Shown here: positions 52,401 through 60,307 of the stretch, piece by piece
Layout: every line of letters begins with the position of its first letter
Position numbering within the stretch: position 1 is the first letter of the stretch
Source of the DNA: JAUWVG01 sp964633715
GTDB lineage: Bacteria; Acidobacteriota; Aminicenantia; Aminicenantales; Aminicenantaceae
Length of the DNA: 64,000 nucleotides
Assembly (NCBI GenBank): GCA_964633715.1
Contig: CAZWHQ010000002.1
Coordinates: forward strand, 62,001-126,000
Direction: 5' to 3'
Translations under genes and position numbers: made by a program
The notes under the pieces: model-generated
Told to the model about the DNA's origin: nothing
What the model saw: the letters and a program-made list of their open reading frames with translations, nothing else
The model's database searches: none

Positions 52401-52552
52401 GTGTAGACTTGAACAAGAGGAGGAGATGGATCTGGAAACACATCGATGGAAAGATTCTGGAAGGCCAACATTCCCAAGACGGCGACAATAACCGTCGTCA
52501 TGATGATGAATAATCGCTGTTTGAGAGAGAATTGAATGATTTTGGATATCAT
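49481..52552 (-). CDS. heavy-metal-type RND efflux pump (CzcA/CusA family)
   Basis: The 1023-residue inner-membrane pump has twelve membrane segments in the RND arrangement, FPDPSPPLVQVYTEGHGMAPEEIERLISYPIE near the N-terminus, GFAIGIGLIADASIIFVENTHRHL in the TM4 region and FGIALEDGLVLISAFHRKLKDG in the second half. Proton-driven export of metal ions through the partner proteins encoded upstream is expected from the family; the exact metal cannot be told. Operon order is TolC-type, fusion protein, pump, GDSL hydrolase. Confidence 0.92.
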   Translation of the reverse strand: MISKIIQFSLKQRLFIIMTTVIVAVLGMLAFQNLSIDVFPDPSPPLVQVYTEGHGMAPEEIERLISYPIESAMFGLPKVKNIRSVSTFALSIVNVYFEDGTDIYWARQLVAQRLIEAKETLPEQVHSAELGPIATGLGLVYLYYLEGEGHSLLELRTLQDWLVKYELKSVPEVSQVLSIGGDVKQYQILTNPQLLLKYDLTISDLIERVRKNNQNVGAGFITRGKEEYIVRSLGLIQTIQDLENIVVSNYEGTPVFLKNVAEVQILPAIKRGSALVNGEGEKVVGMVLKLFGSNTAKVIADLEQRMEGINKSLPEGVQIIPFYNQASLVKNTFSTVSTNLILGIGLVILVLFLFMGNIPSALIAVLSLPFSILFSFILMQRINLAADLISFGGFAIGIGLIADASIIFVENTHRHLQIPHESKVKAIITAGEEVGRPLFFAIVIIILVFLPIFTLTGTEGIMFRPMGFTIAFALAGSLIFALMSIPPLAFYLLRKKSVAKQEPRLIRNIKKLYIPFFKACQRHRKRVFLVTFFVFAIGIALLPFMGREYIPHLEEGTLHLRATFDPNISLTETIAMTSSIEKTLMDIPEITGILSRIGRGEVGSHAHLINDAEILIQIRPIQKWKRFKHKDELIDEIEHHLEDFPGITLNMTQPIAHNLDELITGVKAQLAIKLYGEDFEILKDKATQIKDQLAAIPGASDVQVEQFTGQNHIQIVLDRSQISRYGVNIQDIQETIEAALGGITLGQVYEEQKRFDIFLRFKPAYRQSIELIENLLIHLPNGGQIPLKQLARAEEVLGARAINRERNKRFITIQANIRGRDIGRFVVEAQKKIENTVTLPPEYSTTWGGQFELQQRANKRLGLIMPITLALVALLLFTIFYSFQEVLIILINIPLALTGGIIALKISGLYLSVPASIGFIAIFGIALEDGLVLISAFHRKLKDGRSMKEAILDGVQTKLRPVLMTSFTTIFGVLPLLLAQGPGAEIQRPLATVVVGGLTTSTLVTLIVLPLIFQSLKKETIEG

Positions 52553-52574
52553 GGATTATCCCAACTGATCGTGA

Positions 52575-53807
52575 TTAATGGACATGTGTGTGTCCAAAAG
52601 TTGCTTTGGTCATTTCTGTTTTGAGATAAAAGGCGCCTTTTAAAGCGAGCTTATCGGTTGCTGCCAGTCCTTTTGTGATGACTCTACGATTACCAAATTT
52701 TAGTCCTAGAGAGACATGGCGAACGGTGAAAATATCGTCTTCCTCTAAAACAAACACGACTTTTTCTCCTTCAAGATTTTGGACGGCTTCATCCGGAATC
52801 ACGAGAGTATTTTTAGTGTCAAAAAGATTCTCGACAGTGCCTTGGATGTACATGTTGGGTTTGAGCAGGCCTTCTGAATTATCGATTGCGATTCGAATTT
52901 TGATTGTTCTCAACTTCTCATCGATAAGGTCACTTATATAAGTGATTTGTCCCTTAAATGTCCTCTCAGGGTAGAGGGGAGATTCAATCGTGACTGTATT
53001 GTTTTTGCTTATATAAGGCAAGTCTTTTTCATAGGCATCCAGTAGAGCCCAGAGTGTATTGAGGTTGGAGACTGTGAACACTGTTTTTTCTGGATCGACA
53101 TGCTCTCCCAGGACAACATCTCTGAAAACAACGGTCCCGCTGAGCGGGGAAAGGATCGGGAGATTGGGATCGGCAATCTCACACTTGTATTCCTCCTCTT
53201 TGATGGAATCACACTTTAAAATTAACGCATCGATGTCCGGGTGGGTTAAACCATAGGAGTGTAGAGTTGATCCGCGGGCACCATATTCAGTGACGAGTTT
53301 GTCGTACTCTGCCTCGCGTCTCAAAAATTCCTTTTCTTCTAAGGCCTTTTCTTGATACAGTTTTTGAGCCCGTTCGAAGTCTTTCTGGCTCAGATTCAGC
53401 CGGGCTCTTGTTTCCAGAAAATCCGCCTGGGCTTGAGCAAATTGGGGAGAATTGATAGTGCAGAGAGTTTGACCCTTTTTGACCTTTGTTCCCAAGTCGA
53501 CAGCAAGATCCGTCACTTTTCCTGCAACATAAGAGGAGATGTGGGCTGTCTCATTCTGATTCAAAATGAGAACTCCAGGGAGTGAAACTCTTGAGACGAT
53601 ATTTTCTAAATCTGCATAGCCAACTTTTATGCCCCAATCTTTTTGTTTTTCAAACGAGACCTGCACATCCTCATGTTCGTGTTCTTCTGCTGCAGGCTCT
53701 TCACTGGAAAGCGTTTCATTTTCTCCATGACTGGAAGGGGTGGTATTTTTTTGCCCTCCACAGAAGGCCATAAGCCCTATTGCGAAAAAAATAATATATT
53801 TTTTCAT
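52575..53807 (-). CDS. efflux periplasmic adaptor lipoprotein (CzcB/CusB family)
   Basis: The 410-residue membrane-fusion protein has a lipoprotein-type signal (GLMAFCGGQ, Cys near residue 16), an acidic His-containing segment (EEHEHED), a barrel-sandwich hybrid split by an alpha hairpin (DLGTKVKKGQTLCTINSPQFAQAQADFLETRARL...) and a C-terminal domain ending FGHTHVH. His residues at both termini suggest metal handling. Overlaps the TolC-type gene by 4 nt and links it to the RND pump. Confidence 0.9.
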   Translation of the reverse strand: MKKYIIFFAIGLMAFCGGQKNTTPSSHGENETLSSEEPAAEEHEHEDVQVSFEKQKDWGIKVGYADLENIVSRVSLPGVLILNQNETAHISSYVAGKVTDLAVDLGTKVKKGQTLCTINSPQFAQAQADFLETRARLNLSQKDFERAQKLYQEKALEEKEFLRREAEYDKLVTEYGARGSTLHSYGLTHPDIDALILKCDSIKEEEYKCEIADPNLPILSPLSGTVVFRDVVLGEHVDPEKTVFTVSNLNTLWALLDAYEKDLPYISKNNTVTIESPLYPERTFKGQITYISDLIDEKLRTIKIRIAIDNSEGLLKPNMYIQGTVENLFDTKNTLVIPDEAVQNLEGEKVVFVLEEDDIFTVRHVSLGLKFGNRRVITKGLAATDKLALKGAFYLKTEMTKATFGHTHVH

Positions 53808-55036
53808 TTGATGTCCTCACCAATCGTTTTTTCAAGAGCCGCCTTATCCATATTCCATGTGAAAAGAGAATTTTGGTAATCAAACATGATACTGAAAAAA
53901 GTCCGCTGCGAATCGAGGTAGTCCATGAGAGATATTTCTCCTTCCGTGTAACTCACTTCGGAGATTTTCAGGCTCTCTTCGGCCTGTTTGAGAAGGCCTG
54001 TATGAAAGAGTTTGAGTGTTTGCTCGGACAGATGAAGCTTGCTCAGCTTAGATTTGACTTCAGTGGAGATTTCGAGAAGCAGTGCTCTCAGCTCCGCTTC
54101 ATGTTGTCTTACGAGGAAATTGGCTTCGGCAATATCTTTCATATCCAGGTTCCACAACGGGATGTCCAATGAGAGTCCAAAGCCTTTGTTCGTTCCATCC
54201 AATTCTTTGTTGCTGAAACCTGTGAGTCTGAAGTCGGGAAGTTTTTTCCACTTGAGACGGCTCAAGTTATTTTGTGCGGCTTTAACCTCATATTCCTTCT
54301 GTTTAATTAAAGGGAAAGAGAGCTGGGTTTTTGTTATGAGAGATTCTTCGTCCTCAGAAAAGGGCTTGTATTCCAGAAGTCCAAAAACGCTAAAATTTGA
54401 GGGGAGTGAATTGTTGAGGAGCGAATTGAGGCTCTCTTTGACAAGAGCCAGTTCGTTTTGGATTTTGTTCAGTTCGTTCTGGGCTTTGAGTGTTTCTACG
54501 CGGAGCTTGATGGCCTCCAATTCTTTGACTTCTCCAAATAGGGCTCTTTTTTCGATAAGGTTTTGGATTTCGGCGATGGAGTCGAAATTTTTCTGAGCCA
54601 GCTCTTCAATATTGTTGAAGAATAAAATCCTAAAGAATAAATTTTTTATCTCAAAAATGAGTTCAAGCTTTGAGTAGTCGGATAGACTTTCGGAAGCCTT
54701 CCAAATGTTCTCATACATAAGGAGTCGGTGATGCCGCTTCAAAGGATTTTCGATTGGCTGGCTGATGGCAAATCCGCTTGTATTTCTGGTCTCTAATCCG
54801 TCATAGGATTCTCCCCTTCCGGTCTGTAATTCGAATTCCGGATTGAACAGCCGTTTGGCCGCCAAAAAAGCTTGTTGATTTGCCTGGACCTGGCTTTGCC
54901 TTGCTGCGATACCAGGATTCTTTTCAAGCCCGATAAGGATGATGTCTTCAAGTGTGAACTCCGTTTTTTCTTGGGAAAAACTGAGAATAGAGAGGAATAG
55001 AATTAAAAGGAAGGGCAGAGACTTGAATTTTTTCAT
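53804..55036 (-). CDS. TolC/CzcC-family outer-membrane efflux protein
   Basis: The 410-residue protein has a signal peptide (SLPFLLILFLSILSFSQ) and the OEP architecture: long coiled helices interrupted by short beta segments (FTLEDIILIGLEKNPGIAARQSQVQANQQAFLAAKRL, and again ...LIKQKEYEVKAAQNNLSRLKWKKLPDFRLTGF). It forms the outer-membrane duct for the RND pump. First gene of its operon. A promoter lies so close (55048-55075) that the mRNA would have almost no leader. Confidence 0.88.
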   Translation of the reverse strand: MKKFKSLPFLLILFLSILSFSQEKTEFTLEDIILIGLEKNPGIAARQSQVQANQQAFLAAKRLFNPEFELQTGRGESYDGLETRNTSGFAISQPIENPLKRHHRLLMYENIWKASESLSDYSKLELIFEIKNLFFRILFFNNIEELAQKNFDSIAEIQNLIEKRALFGEVKELEAIKLRVETLKAQNELNKIQNELALVKESLNSLLNNSLPSNFSVFGLLEYKPFSEDEESLITKTQLSFPLIKQKEYEVKAAQNNLSRLKWKKLPDFRLTGFSNKELDGTNKGFGLSLDIPLWNLDMKDIAEANFLVRQHEAELRALLLEISTEVKSKLSKLHLSEQTLKLFHTGLLKQAEESLKISEVSYTEGEISLMDYLDSQRTFFSIMFDYQNSLFTWNMDKAALEKTIGEDIK

Positions 55037-55047
55037 AGTTACACTCT

Positions 55048-55075
55048 ATTTTAATGCTCCTCACATAAAATGCAA
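55048..55075 (-). promoter_or_regulatory. promoter TTGCAT-N16-TAAAAT before the efflux operon
   Basis: On the minus strand TTGCAT (55075-55070) and TAAAAT (55053-55048) are 16 nt apart. The -10 ends 11 nt before the ATG at 55036, so the transcript would have about 5 nt of leader and no ribosome binding site. Confidence 0.5.
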
Positions 55076-55106
55076 GGAACCGTTATTTCCCCCTTTTCCT
55101 CCCGTG

Positions 55107-55192
55107 GAGTTGGATGGATGTCGTGTCTCTATCTCCATGCAATTTATATGTGATAGAGGCAGAACTCCCGTGAGGATCACGGTGTCCGACCC
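55107..55192. repeat. structured repeat element, copy B
   Basis: GAGTTGGA (55107-55114) pairs with TCCGACCC (55185-55192) with one mismatch. TGTCTCTATC (55124-55133) pairs with GATAGAGGCA (55152-55161), and CCGTG/CACGG (55168-55172, 55178-55182) makes a third helix. Blocks shared with copy A include TCTCCATGCA, TATGTGAT and GAGGCAGAA. It occupies the 191-nt gap between the efflux operon and the CBM9 gene. At its outer edge A has TAAAATAAA and B TAAGATAAA. Confidence 0.7.
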
Positions 55193-55227
55193 TAAGATAA
55201 AAAAAAGGGGAAAAACGGGTGTTTTTT

Positions 55228-57417
55228 TTATATGCGCCACCAGTAGGAGAATTTGATGAAGACGTAGCGGCCCTGCTTGCGGAAGATACCGGAATCATCC
55301 TGTTCCTGGTTGTCATCTAGCCCTAAGTAAAATACTGTCCCGGGACGAAGTTCCCAGCTTAGAAGAATGCTGTTGTAGAGATCCTTGTAATAATCGTTAT
55401 AATCCGTAATAAGCCTCAGGGATAAGGTGCGGGAGATCTGAAAGCTGAGGCGCTGGGAAATGATGTTGATGTTATAAACTCGCTCTCCTCCCCGCTGCTC
55501 AAAAAATTTATTGTTGGAGATCGTGAAATAAAGACGGAGGTTTGTCAGCGGTTTGAGGGTGAGGCGTACACCATAGGAGGTTTTATAACCTAGATAAGGT
55601 GTGTCGGAATAATAGATGCCGTCTCCAAAGGAGACATTGACGTTCCCGCTCATCCAAGAAAGGGGATCCGAACTGAGGTTAAGCATACAAGTTGTTGTCT
55701 TAAAATCAATCCCGTTGTACCGTTCAAAAGTCGACCTAAAATTCCCCCAGAGCATGGAATTTTTCCAGCCGGTGATGAATGCGGATAACGTGTACTGTTC
55801 ATCCGTCAGAGTATTGTCAAAGTCGTAAATCCTTCGGTATTCAAAAGACGGCCTGATCGAGACGATAAAATCGTTTTGAGGCAGAAAAGTGTAGCTTATC
55901 CGTGAGCTCAAGGATTTAATGTCTTTTCGCCGGAAATAGCCCAGCGATGCCTCAAAGTCCGGCGGCAGGCTGTTGTAGTCGACGGATACCTGTAAATGGC
56001 GGGCCTGTCGGCTGAAGTTAAAACTTAAAGCTGGCACAAAGTCCGTCTTTTCTTCTCCCACCTTGCTCTGGGAACCGACAATCTGGAAGGACATCCTGTA
56101 AAAATCCTTAAATTTGAATTGACCGTCGATTCCTGCCACCCGATTAAAATTATTTGTGAGGGAATCCCACGATTGCCCCAGTTCTTTGTCGGTTAAAATT
56201 AAACCGATATAGGACTCCTCAAAAATGTCTCTGCGGATTCGTAGAACATTCACGAGGGATCTGGATTTATCTCCTGCTTCTACGTACTCAGCTCCGGGGA
56301 TGTCGATGAATGTGGGGTATTCGTCATAGGCGCTTAAAAGTCCAATGGTCGTCTTGCCGATTTTTCCGGTGAGTTTTGTTCCCCAGAGGGGATTGACAAT
56401 GGTTCTACTGTAGACCAGCTCAAACGGTGTGTCAAAAAAATCCTTTCCTTCCAAAAAAAAGGGCCTTTTTTCAGCATAGTAAAGCTTATATCTCTGGTTG
56501 ACATCATTTTGGGGCATATCTGATTCAATTTGGCTGAAATCAGGATTTACGGCCACATCGGCCGTTAAATCAGAGGTGATGCCGTACTTTAAATTCAGGC
56601 CGGCTTCTGGAGAGAATTTTTCTCCAGATTCTTTGAGTCCTGTAACAACAGGCATAAATTCCAAATTCTTGCCATGCTCGATGTCTCCATCGATCTCTAT
56701 TGTGCCCGCCTGAATCAGGAAGCCGTTGATATTTCTGGAACGGGGGGCCCAATAGATTTCCTCGTTTTTTCTGCGGATCTCTCTTTTGATCTGGATCCCC
56801 CAGGTTTGAGGGCTGCGGTTGGGAAAGCGCAGGCTTTTAAAGGGAATGGCCATCTCTACAGTGTATCCCTCATCGTCCTGGTTGGCGTCTGTGATCAAAT
56901 AGGTGTCCCAATTGCGGTCGAAGTCGAAAAATCCACCTCCTCCTCGTCCACGGCCCCGCCGCCGGTTTTCGGTGTAGATGCCGTCCACTTGAACACCACA
57001 GGGATTGACCTGAAAGGCAAAAGCTCTTTTTTTATCGTTAAAAGTATCCAGAAATATGGTGATGCCATCGTCACCAGTCACTTCATCCCGTCTTGTCAAA
57101 CAAGCCCTGACAGCCTTAGGATCTGAATCATAACATCTGACGCCGATGTAGAGATTCTTCGGATCATACCCGACATAGGCAATTGTTTCTTCTGTCGGGA
57201 CACCTCCCTCTTGAGGTTCGTACTGGGTGAAGGAGTTGAGTACGGCCGCGCTCTGCCAGAATGGTTCATCCAGTTTGCCGTCGATTTTAGGGGGAATCCT
57301 AAATGGCGTGGCCTTGATGAGGTAATTAGTTTTGTTTCCCTGAACAGGGCCAACACAGGCTATCAGAATGAAGAGAATAAAGGCAAAGAACGGATGATTG
57401 TTTTTAGTCCTATCCAA
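55228..57417 (-). CDS. outer-membrane protein with CBM9-like domain and DUF5916 beta barrel
   Basis: The 729-residue protein has a signal peptide and an N-terminal CBM9/DOMON-like domain (about 35-230: PPKIDGKLDEPFWQSAAVL, YVGYDPKNLYIGVRCYD, GYTVEMAIPFKSLRF). A long DUF5916-type region follows (SQIESDMPQNDVNQRYKLYYAEKRPFFLEG) with many amphipathic strands, ending in the aromatic FIKFSYWWRI expected of a beta barrel. An Arg/Gly-rich loop (RRRGRGRGGGGFF) interrupts the first domain. Function in the family is unknown; carbohydrate binding or uptake is only a guess. The start is TTG with GAGAAAG upstream. Confidence 0.85.
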   Translation of the reverse strand: MDRTKNNHPFFAFILFILIACVGPVQGNKTNYLIKATPFRIPPKIDGKLDEPFWQSAAVLNSFTQYEPQEGGVPTEETIAYVGYDPKNLYIGVRCYDSDPKAVRACLTRRDEVTGDDGITIFLDTFNDKKRAFAFQVNPCGVQVDGIYTENRRRGRGRGGGGFFDFDRNWDTYLITDANQDDEGYTVEMAIPFKSLRFPNRSPQTWGIQIKREIRRKNEEIYWAPRSRNINGFLIQAGTIEIDGDIEHGKNLEFMPVVTGLKESGEKFSPEAGLNLKYGITSDLTADVAVNPDFSQIESDMPQNDVNQRYKLYYAEKRPFFLEGKDFFDTPFELVYSRTIVNPLWGTKLTGKIGKTTIGLLSAYDEYPTFIDIPGAEYVEAGDKSRSLVNVLRIRRDIFEESYIGLILTDKELGQSWDSLTNNFNRVAGIDGQFKFKDFYRMSFQIVGSQSKVGEEKTDFVPALSFNFSRQARHLQVSVDYNSLPPDFEASLGYFRRKDIKSLSSRISYTFLPQNDFIVSIRPSFEYRRIYDFDNTLTDEQYTLSAFITGWKNSMLWGNFRSTFERYNGIDFKTTTCMLNLSSDPLSWMSGNVNVSFGDGIYYSDTPYLGYKTSYGVRLTLKPLTNLRLYFTISNNKFFEQRGGERVYNINIISQRLSFQISRTLSLRLITDYNDYYKDLYNSILLSWELRPGTVFYLGLDDNQEQDDSGIFRKQGRYVFIKFSYWWRI

Positions 57418-57484
57418 CGTCTTTCTCTTAATCCACCATGGTGAAGAGTCTTGTATTATAGGAGGAAAGAACGCCTATAGGAAG

Positions 57485-59053
57485 TTATTTATTTAAAACA
57501 TCCATGACTGAAATATTCTTTTCCGAAAGCATCACACCTGTAGATCTCTGCAGGCGTGCCAGCGAGAGGTTGTAGTCCATGATTGATCGAAGTTCCATGA
57601 TTTGAGCGTTGCGCAGGTCCCTTTGGTACTGGAGAACAAAGTAGGGAGTGGTTAATCCAACTTTAAGCCTTTCCTCTTCACCTTCCAGCTGCCGCTGGGC
57701 TAAGTCGCGGGCAATCTTATAGGCTTGAACCCTCTCCCAGTTTGTATCTACGGCTCTCACCGCATTTCGGATTTCCTGAAAAATCTGCTGCTCCTGGTTC
57801 TTTAACTGCAGCATGGCTCGCTCAAGATTGATTTTCGCTTGGACAAGGGTTGATTTAGTGAAAATAGAGTCCAAAGGGATATCCAGGGTGAGTGAGAATG
57901 AGAGGTTGGCATAATTGAGGCCAAAAGCATCCTTCCAGGCATCTGACGGAGATCCAGGAATGGTCTCAACGATAATTCCAGTAAAGGCGTTGTTGTTGAG
58001 GTATATAATTTGATCACCCGTGATTCCGGGGCTCCAGTAGCGGGCCGAAAGGTTTAACCCGGGAAGCAGCTGGTTTTTTGCCCACGTGACATTGAGTTCA
58101 CTGTTCTGGATGTTCAGCTGTGTGGATTTCAGATCCGCCCTGTTATCCAGGGCCGTGGCCAGGGCTTGATCCAAGGTCACCTGAGCCCTCTCGAGGCCTG
58201 GCTGATCCGTAGGGATGATAGTCAGGAGATCGACATCATCTCTTTCGGCTGCAAGGTTGATAAGTGTTTTGAGATTGTCCTCATAGTTCTTGACTTGAGC
58301 CCTGGTTTCGATGATGTCGGCCCTTCGGGAGGCCGCTGTGGACTCGGCTGTGAGAATATCAATAGGGGCCATGGTGCCCACTTCAACGGCCCTCCTGTTT
58401 TTTTCCAAGAGATCTTCGGCCAACTGGAGAGATTGTTCTCGAACATTGAGGTTTTCGATGCTGTAAACCAGATTCCAGTACGCTTCTTCGATGCTGTAGA
58501 TTGTATTTTGGAGGGTGGTTTTAAAGTCCAGTTCGGACATATCGAGGTTGTTCTGGGCGATGAGGATCTCTCTGCGGTTCATTTTTATGCCAAAATTACG
58601 CAGAAGAGGTTGACTGAAATTTAATGCCAGGGTTCTCCCGTATCTGGGGTTGATCGTCTGAAAGCTTCTATTGGAATCAGTTTTATCGCCATCTATAGAC
58701 AATGTGACCGTCCCTCCTGTAGGCAGAAGTTGGCTGAAATCAGCTCCGTATGTGTTGTTGAGCGTGTTGACAGAATCAGCCGCGTCCAGGAAAGAATACG
58801 AAGCTTGGCTTGTGTCCCTTAAACTGTAACTGAATGAAAGATTAGGAAGCCATTTTTCTTTGGAGGCGACCAGAGAGTTTTCTGACAACTGTGGGGTGAG
58901 CACACTGATGGCCACGCTTAAATTGTTATCCAAGGCCTTCACTATACACTCTTCTAATGATAGAGAAATTGTCTTCTCGGCTGTCTGGCCGTGCATTCCG
59001 TTAAGACAAAACAGGCTCAATATGAGGGTCATTCCGATAGTGCGTTTTAACAT
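57485..59053 (-). CDS. TolC-family outer-membrane protein of the MacAB-type system
   Basis: The 522-residue protein has a signal peptide ending near MHGQ and two OEP repeats (LSLEECIVKALDNNLSVAISVLTPQLSENSL... and VTLDQALATALDNRADLKSTQLNIQNSELNVTWAKNQLLPGLNLSARYW) with long helical pairs. It would form the outer-membrane channel for the MacA/MacB genes just upstream in the same operon. AAGGAGAACAAAAA precedes the ATG. A second TolC family member (53.8 kb) serves the RND pump. Confidence 0.9.
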   Translation of the reverse strand: MLKRTIGMTLILSLFCLNGMHGQTAEKTISLSLEECIVKALDNNLSVAISVLTPQLSENSLVASKEKWLPNLSFSYSLRDTSQASYSFLDAADSVNTLNNTYGADFSQLLPTGGTVTLSIDGDKTDSNRSFQTINPRYGRTLALNFSQPLLRNFGIKMNRREILIAQNNLDMSELDFKTTLQNTIYSIEEAYWNLVYSIENLNVREQSLQLAEDLLEKNRRAVEVGTMAPIDILTAESTAASRRADIIETRAQVKNYEDNLKTLINLAAERDDVDLLTIIPTDQPGLERAQVTLDQALATALDNRADLKSTQLNIQNSELNVTWAKNQLLPGLNLSARYWSPGITGDQIIYLNNNAFTGIIVETIPGSPSDAWKDAFGLNYANLSFSLTLDIPLDSIFTKSTLVQAKINLERAMLQLKNQEQQIFQEIRNAVRAVDTNWERVQAYKIARDLAQRQLEGEEERLKVGLTTPYFVLQYQRDLRNAQIMELRSIMDYNLSLARLQRSTGVMLSEKNISVMDVLNK

Positions 59054-59092
59054 TTTTTGTTCTCCTTGTGCGATATTCTCAATGATAATTTT

Positions 59093-60304
59093 TTATTCGT
59101 ATCTTAATGCTTCTATGGGATCGAGTTTTGATGCTTTGCGGGCTGGGTAGAACCCAAAAAATACTCCAACCGATCCCGAAAAGACAAACGCCAAGATTAT
59201 GGAGCCTATAGAGATAAGGGTGGCCCAACCGGCGATATTCGAGATCAATTTTGAGCTGGCAATCCCAACGAGAATTCCCAGAAGCCCTCCAAATATACTC
59301 AGGACGATGGCTTCAGTAAGAAATTGTAAAAGAATATCCCTTTCTTTGGCGCCTACGGACATTCTGATTCCTATTTCACGAATGCGTTCTGTGACCGAAA
59401 CGAGCATGATATTCATGATGCCGATCCCTCCCACGAGCAGGGAGACCGATGCGATTCCCGCAAGAAGAATGGTCAGGATCTGGGTAGATTCGCCCATGGC
59501 TTCGGCAATTTCCGCCATGTCCCTGACGCTAAAATCATCCTCGGCTCCGGGGGCAATCTTGTGCCGGATCCTCATGAGTTCTTCGATTTCGGCTTGGGCT
59601 TCCTGTGATCTTCCCGTAAACGAACCGACTTCGATTGAACTAAGTCTAGCGGCTCTGCCCGTAAGTCTAGCGGCCGATGTATAGGGGACAACAATCTGGT
59701 CGTCTTGGCTGCCCCATCCTCCGGCCTCTCCTTTTGTTTTCAGTACGCCCACAACTCTGAAGGGAACGCGGTTGATCCGGATTATCTGGCCGATGGGATC
59801 AGCGCCTTCAAAAAGATTTTGGTTGACCTCGCTCCCAAGAACGGCAATTTTTTGTCCTGCCCGAACCATGTTCTTATCAAAGAACGCACCCAGGTCCATT
59901 TCCCAGTTCCGGATCATCGGATAATCTGCCCCGACCCCCTGGATGGATGTGTTCCAGTTTTTGTTGCCGAACTTGACCTGTGTTCTTGTAGAGAGCTGGG
60001 GAGACATATATTGAACGGGTTCGAGTTCTCCTATGGCTTCAGCGTCGGCCTCGGTAAGATTTTGAGTGGAGCCGGCCCCTCCATGAACTCCTCCCCTAGA
60101 CCGGCTTCCCGCCCTGACGGTGAGGAGGTTTGTTCCCATGGATGTGAATCTGTCTTCGACAGCGGCTCTGGCGCCATTCCCGATGCTGACCATGGCGATG
60201 ACCGCGCCCACTCCGATAATAATTCCCAAAGCTGTTAAAAAGGATCGCATCTTATTGCGGCCCAGGGCTCTAAATGACACGCGTGATATCTTAATAATGT
60301 TCAT
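59093..60304 (-). CDS. MacB-type ABC transporter permease (FtsX fold)
   Basis: The 403-residue protein has the N-terminal membrane helix (RSFLTALGIIIGVGAVIAMVSIGNGARA), a MacB periplasmic core domain (about 45-240) and the C-terminal FtsX domain with three membrane helices (VGGIGIMNIMLVSVTERIREIGIRMSVGAKERDILLQFLTEAI, then PARKASKLDPIEALRYE). It is the permease half; the ATPase is a separate gene 3 nt upstream. This split MacB uses mechanotransmission to push substrates through MacA and TolC. Confidence 0.92.
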   Translation of the reverse strand: MNIIKISRVSFRALGRNKMRSFLTALGIIIGVGAVIAMVSIGNGARAAVEDRFTSMGTNLLTVRAGSRSRGGVHGGAGSTQNLTEADAEAIGELEPVQYMSPQLSTRTQVKFGNKNWNTSIQGVGADYPMIRNWEMDLGAFFDKNMVRAGQKIAVLGSEVNQNLFEGADPIGQIIRINRVPFRVVGVLKTKGEAGGWGSQDDQIVVPYTSAARLTGRAARLSSIEVGSFTGRSQEAQAEIEELMRIRHKIAPGAEDDFSVRDMAEIAEAMGESTQILTILLAGIASVSLLVGGIGIMNIMLVSVTERIREIGIRMSVGAKERDILLQFLTEAIVLSIFGGLLGILVGIASSKLISNIAGWATLISIGSIILAFVFSGSVGVFFGFYPARKASKLDPIEALRYE

Positions 60305-60307
60305 AAT

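Noticed and set aside
58083..58088. CACGTG core as a second parS
   Set aside because: Flanks do not match the parS palindrome.
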